Source: Hyaloraphidium curvatum (lineage: Eukaryota > Monoblepharomycota > Hyaloraphidiomycetes > Hyaloraphidiales > Hyaloraphidiaceae). From it: DNA of 64,000 nucleotides. This document shows, in pieces, positions 59,917 through 64,000 of this stretch. A model generated the notes under the pieces. That model worked only from the letters and a program-made list of their open reading frames with translations, was not told the DNA's origin and did not search any database. The DNA lies in NCBI GenBank assembly GCA_025558095.1, contig JAIVFI010000010.1, positions 62,001 through 126,000 of the forward strand, given 5' to 3'. Both the position numbers and the translations under genes were made by a program. How positions within the stretch are numbered: the first letter of the stretch is position 1; each line of letters starts with the position of its first letter.

Positions 59917-61188
59917 ATGGACGCCCCGAAGCAGACCTTTGGCTCGGCCTTTTCGGCCCTCCATGCCGCCGTTCTCGACGTCATTGCTCCCGTCGTCCTC
60001 CTCTGGAACGATGCGCTCTACTCCCTGCTCCACCTCTTCCGCATCGTCCCCGCCTTCCACGTCACCGTTCCCTCGCGCTCCAGCAGGCCCGCCGTGTTCG
60101 CGACGGGGGCCAGCTCCGGCATCGGCAAGGCGTTCGTGATCTCACTGCTGGCGGACGGGTACACGGTGCTCGCCGGCGTGAGGCACATCGCGGAAGGGGA
60201 CGACTTGAAGGGCGAGGTGGCCAAGGCGGGCATGGACAGCTCCCGGTGGGGGCAATGAGACGGTCGCACAGCGCAACTGGAGACTTACGCACCTTTCCTC
60301 TATGGCCCCACAGCCTGGTGCCGATCGAAATCGACGTCGCCGTCCCCGAACACATCGAGCGCGCCGCCGTGGCCGCCACCTCGTTCCTCTCCGCTTCCGA
60401 CACCCCGCTCATTGCCGTCATCAACGTCGCGTGCGTACCACACTCGCTGCTCCAGTCGGCCGCTGATCTGCCTCCCGTCCAGCGGAGGCGCCCTCTGCGC
60501 GCCCCTCGAGATCGTCCCCATCGAAGCCTACCGCCGCCAGCTCGAGATCGAGGTGGTCGGCCGGCACCTCGTCGCGCAGGCCTTCATGCCGATGCTGCGG
60601 CAGAGCAAGGGAAGGCTGATCAACGTCGGCTCGGCCGGGGGATGGAACTTTGCCCCGGGGTTCGGAGCGTACCACATCGCCAAGGCGGCGATCGCGGCGG
60701 AGAGCATGGTGCTGAGGAAGGAGATGGCCAAGTTCGAGGTTGCTGTGTCGCTGGTAGAGCCCGGTGAGCTGCTCTGGTTTCTGCGGCCATCGGCTTGCTG
60801 ATCGGATCGGCAACTCCTTCTCCGCCTCGTACCTCCCCTTCGCATGCATCCTTCAGGCGGCATCGGCACCCCCGCTTTCGCCAAGGCCCTCGCCGGCTTC
60901 GACCCCAAGAACCCCCAAGGCTTCTCCAACTACGACGGCGCCATTCCCCTCGACCACCAGCGCGCCTCCGAGTACGCCCCCCTCCTCAAGCAGTGCGCCG
61001 CGACAGCCGCGGGCATGGACCGCGTCGGCCTGCCACCGCGCGAGGTGGTCCGCGTTCTCAGGCACGCACTGCGCTCGCCGTGGCCGCAGGATCGGTACAG
61101 GGTCGGGCTGGACGCGTGGGGGCTGCACTGGGTCAAGGCGGTGATGCCGAGCTGGGTGGGGGACGTGGTCGGGCTGAGGAGCTGGTAG
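59917..61188 (+). CDS. Retinol-dehydrogenase-like SDR
   Basis: Exons 59917-60245, 60314-60430, 60483-60763, 60857-61188; 352 aa. A membrane-associated N-terminus (IAPVVLLWNDALYSLLHLFR) precedes the cofactor motif TGASSGIG (63-70). Asp-type cofactor acceptor EIDVAVPEH, NVAG (149 region), and the active site GGWNFAPGFGAYHIAKAAIA with Tyr 212 and Lys 216. The C-terminal extension and membrane helix fit the retinol dehydrogenase/17-beta-HSD group. It probably interconverts an alcohol and aldehyde with NAD(P). It is 609 nt upstream of a carotenoid oxygenase on the same strand, whose product would be an aldehyde of the retinal type. Intron 3 (93 nt) is long for this genome. Confidence 0.8.
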
Positions 61189-61321
61189 ATGCCAATGCTG
61201 GACGCGACGTCGGACGACTTTTTCACTTGATGATAGATCTTGAGATTGCTGAAGCTAACCCGAAACCGAAGCGCTACAGTCGGTCCCTGCCCATGCTTGA
61301 GATGGCCACGACCCGAATCCA

Positions 61322-61664
61322 CTAGAGCTTGCTCCCTTTCCCCTGGTCCTTCTTTCTTTCCTTGTCGTCCTCCTCCTCCGCCTCGTCCACCTCCTTCTGC
61401 ACGTTGTCGACGGCGTGCTCCATCTCCTCCTCGACCTTCCGCGGCCAGTACTCCTCCCCGGCTTTCGACCTGCCGAAGCTCGGATCGTTCTCTACGGATT
61501 CCGTGACCTTGTGGCTCGATGACGGTTTCTTGTCGCCGGGAGAGGGCTCCTTCGGGGGGGCTGGGACGCAATCGGTGACGTGTCAAGCTTTGGGACCAGA
61601 TGGCCCTGAAGAAGCACGGACCTCCCCCCGCAGCGCTGTTGATGGCATCCTCGTTGTGGCTCAT
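61322..61664 (-). CDS. Small acidic protein ending in SKL (PTS1)
   Basis: Exons 61622-61664 and 61322-61560; 93 aa. Exon 1 is MSHNEDAINSAAGG; splicing at GTCCGT...GCGTCCCAG (with a CTTGACAC branch site) joins APPKEPSPGDKKPSSSHK, then FGRSKAGEEYWPRKVEEEME, HAVDNVQKEVDEAEEEDDKE and the tail KKDQGKGSKL. The last three residues are the textbook peroxisomal import signal. The protein is mostly charged and helical, with no enzyme motif. It starts 133 nt from the carotenoid oxygenase start, head to head. Coding status rests on frame, splice signals and the clean SKL end; no family known to me. Confidence 0.6.
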
Positions 61665-61797
61665 CGTGTTCCAGGCTCTTCTTGGCACGCAAACGCGGGG
61701 TTCGGACACACGGAGTTTGGCCTGTGATTGCGCCCCTTTGGCACCGACCTCAGCCACGCCGCTCACTCTCTCCACTTTCTGCCTCCGCTTCTACCGA

Positions 61798-63628
61798 ATG
61801 GCGCCTCGCGCGAAGGCCGTCTCGCCGTTCCTCGAGGGCAACTACGGCCCCGTGGCGGCGGAGCACGATGCGGCGCCGGCCGCCGTCTCGTTCGGCGCAA
61901 TCCCCGACGCGCTCGTCGGCGGGCAGTTCGTGCGCAATGGCCCCAACGCCGCCGCCCCGCCGCGGTCGTCGCTGCACTGGTTCGACTCGGACGGCATGGT
62001 CCACGGCGTGCACTTTGTCCGGGACGGGGACGGCACGCCTAAAGCCGAGTACACCAACCGCTTCGTGCGCACCAAGGTGCTCAAGGCGTCGTTGGAGCTC
62101 GGGTTCCCCGTGCCGCCGTCGATTGCGCTCTTCTTGAACCCGATGAGCCCGTGGCAAATGGTCGAGGCCGGCGTCAAGGCGCTGCTCTCGTACCTCTACA
62201 CGTACCCGGATCCGCCGGAGAAGGGCATGAACACCGCCAACACGAGCCTCGTCTTCCACGGCGGCAAGCTGCTCGCGCTCATGGAGACGGCCGTTCCTAT
62301 GGAGATTTCGACGCCGGCCCTGGTCACCATCGGGGCACACGACTACGGCGGCAAGGTCGCCGGCTTCACGGCGCACCCCAAGGTGGACCCCGAGTCGGGC
62401 GACATGTTCTTTTTCGGCTACGATATCAACAAGCCCCGGATCCTATACTACCACGCCGACGCCAAGGGGGATTTGCTTGTCTTCAAGAAGGAGATTCCGC
62501 TTCGGAGGCCCGCCATGATGCACGACTGTGGGTTCCGTGCCGGCCGTGCAAGCTCACGACTCAAACTCCGTTCTTTCGCAGGGGCGGTAACCAAGTCGTC
62601 CTGCGTGCTCGTCGACCACCCGCTCTTCTTCCAGATCCCCGGCACGTTCAAGGACCTCGACCCCGCGTACAAGCCCGCCGTCGAGCCCAACCCGCTCAGC
62701 TCCCCCATCCTCTTCTTCGACGCCGACGCCCCCACCCGCCTCGGCATCTTCCCCAAGTCCGACCCCGACGCCGTCTCGTGGTACCCCATCGAATCCTGCG
62801 CCGTGATCCACACCGGCAACGCGTGGGACGAGGTCCGCACCCTCCCCGACGGCACCACGCACGAGCTCGCGGTCCTGGTGGCCCCGCGGATGGCCGGCGG
62901 CCTGGACCTCCGCGGCCTGTCGGCCCCCGAGGGTGCCAAGCGCACGCGGGCGCTGATGCACGTCTGGGTGGTGGACCGGACCGACGGCACCGTCAAGGAG
63001 CAGAGCATCATGCCGGACGACATCGCCGAGTGCGAGTTTCCCACGTGCAGCCCGCGCGTGGCGGGGAGGCGGTCGCGGTACGTCTACGCCGCGACGTCGG
63101 CGGGAGCGGACGGGCCGGACGGGTTCGACGGGTGCGCCAAGTTCGACCTCGGCGAGGGGTCGGCGTGGGACTTCGCTTGCGGGACGCAGATGCCGGAGGT
63201 CAGGAGGATCAAGTACGGCGGGTCGAGGCGCGGTGGGGAGCCCGTTTTCGTGCCGCGCAACGCCGAGGGCGGCGACGAGGACGACGGGTACCTCGTGACG
63301 TTCGTGCACGAGGGCAAGCTGGACGCCGGGGGCAACGAGATCGGCGAGACGGAGCTGTGGGTGATGGACGCCAAGGTCATGGAGGTGGTCTGCAAGGTCA
63401 AGATGCCGACGCGGGTGCCATTCGGTGAGACAAGCTCTCGCAAATGCAGCTGGATTCCGACTGACCTACTCGCGAATAGGCTTCCACGGGGTCTTCGTCG
63501 ACTCGGCGCAGATGGAGATGCAGCGGATCCTCAACGCGGCCCGCGGCATCACCGGGGCGTCGCAGCCGCTCCTCGACGCGGACAAGGAGCGCAAGCACAG
63601 CTGGATCAGGTGGTTCTTCGGGTTCTGA
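61798..63628 (+). CDS. Carotenoid cleavage oxygenase (RPE65/CCD family)
   Basis: Exons 61798-62527, 62582-63424, 63480-63628; 573 aa. ATG 61798 begins MAPRAKAVSPFLEGNYGPVA. Motifs: GQFVRNGPN, HWFDSDGMVHGVHF, VAGFTAHPKVDPESGDM, MMHDWAVTKSS formed only after intron 1 is removed, and VPFGFHGVFVDSAQ formed after intron 2. These supply the four iron-binding His of the seven-bladed propeller family. It splits a carotenoid double bond with O2 to give apocarotenals, retinal if beta-carotene is cut centrally. Intron 1 (54 nt) is a multiple of three without stops, so an unspliced reading looks open but breaks the MHDW site. No signal peptide or PTS1. Confidence 0.9.
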
Positions 63629-63790
63629 GGCCGTCAACCTCGCGTGTGTAGCTGCTTGTAGTTGTTGTAGGTCTTCGTGAGTGTATGTAACGGCGTCTTG
63701 ATTATCCAATGCGCTATGCCATAAAGTCGCCTAGTCATGATCCCTGTGCCTGCTAAGCTTTTCATCCTCCACCATACAGTAGCTTCCTTG

Positions 63791-63866
63791 TTGCGCCGCC
63801 TCCTTTATTACCGACGGCGCTTGGCGATGTTGCGCCTCCTTCTTTACCGGCGGCGCTTGACGAGCG
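63791..63866. repeat. Imperfect tandem duplication of a gene tail
   Basis: Two units of about 38 nt, 63791-63829 and 63830-63866, share TTGCGCC...CCT, TTTA, and CCGxCGGCGCTTGxCGA. The second unit contains the stop and the last codons (KRRR) of the minus-strand gene; the first repeats the same KRRR-stop just downstream. Confidence 0.6.
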
Positions 63867-64000
63867 TGACCGTCTTGGTCACCTTGACGACCTTGAGAGT
63901 CTTGGTCGATGTCACTTTGACGGTCTTGAAGACCGTGACCTTGGTGGTGGCGGTGCGGAAGATGGTCTTCTTGAAGAACGATTTCGTGACGGTCGCGAAC
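63844..64000 (-). CDS. C-terminus of a Thr/Val/Lys-rich protein (5' part outside window)
   Basis: The minus strand reads open from the window edge to TAA (63844-63846): FATVTKSFFKKTIFRTATT, then KVTVFKTVKVTSTKTLKVV and KVTKTVTLVKRRR. Alternating Thr/Val/Lys resembles the Thr/Val-rich stretches of the chitin-binding proteins in this window and the basic Thr-rich tail of the FG-GAP protein. Likely a secreted or wall protein, but too little is visible to be sure. Confidence 0.55.
   Translation of the reverse strand, partial: FATVTKSFFKKTIFRTATTKVTVFKTVKVTSTKTLKVVKVTKTVTLVKRRR

Noticed and set aside
1-64000. CRISPR arrays, rRNA, tRNA genes, biosynthetic megasynthases
   Set aside because: Looked for regular spaced repeats, tRNA TPsiC-type motifs and large multidomain synthases; none found.

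Overview
The window reads as nuclear DNA of a GC-rich fungus. Most genes are split by short introns (about 48-70 nt, donors such as GTGGGT, GTGCGT, GTGAGC, CTGAC/CTAAC-like branch sites, CAG/TAG acceptors). A Zn2Cys6 transcription factor, CBM18-type chitin-binding modules, a cytochrome b5/acyl-CoA dehydrogenase fusion and a fungal UNC93-like transporter all point to fungi. The pairing of a carotenoid oxygenase with a retinol-dehydrogenase-like SDR would suit an early-diverging (zoosporic) lineage, but I cannot assign a species. I saw no tRNA, rRNA or CRISPR array. Exon coordinates were worked out by hand from splice signals, frame continuity and conserved protein motifs; none has transcript support.

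Layout. 0-2.3 kb holds the 5' three quarters of a secreted chitin-binding protein gene (minus strand), cut by the window edge. A second, complete copy lies in opposite orientation at 30.7-33.9 kb, so a roughly 97 % identical inverted duplication brackets about 28 kb. Between the copies are a possible Vma12/TMEM199-like membrane protein, an ankyrin protein, a GPH/SLC45 sugar transporter (12 exons), an Ala/Gln-rich protein, a Baeyer-Villiger-type monooxygenase (11 exons), small secreted proteins, a YciI-like protein, a Nudix NADH pyrophosphatase, an acyl-protein thioesterase, a mitochondrial carrier, a 516-aa membrane protein, a frameshifted methyltransferase, a GT31/fringe-like glycosyltransferase and then a lower-GC stretch carrying a Penelope-type reverse transcriptase next to the second duplication copy.

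34-44 kb is rich in acyl-CoA chemistry: an NTF2-like protein, a thiamine-diphosphate enzyme of the ILVBL/HACL2 type, a cytochrome b5-acyl-CoA dehydrogenase ending in AKL, two unrelated genes (one MYND finger), an SDR and an enoyl-CoA hydratase ending in AKI. At 55-57.7 kb is an acyl-CoA synthetase also ending in AKL, and at 61.3-61.7 kb a small acidic protein ending in SKL. These C-termini are peroxisomal targeting (PTS1) type, so several genes may supply one peroxisomal fatty-acid route. 44-55 kb carries a protein with a duplicated module, an F-box protein, a decayed ankyrin-like locus, an UNC93-like transporter, the Zn2Cys6 regulator, an FG-GAP repeat secreted protein and a fragment copied from the transporter's 3' end. 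58-64 kb holds a GPI-type surface protein, the SDR, the SKL protein head-to-head with the carotenoid oxygenase, and the tail of another gene.

Most unusual: the acyl-CoA synthetase needs three GC-AG introns with identical GCAAGT donors and a 9-nt microexon inside a palindrome, and the SDR at 41.5-42.6 kb needs a 5-nt microexon to restore its HPG motif.
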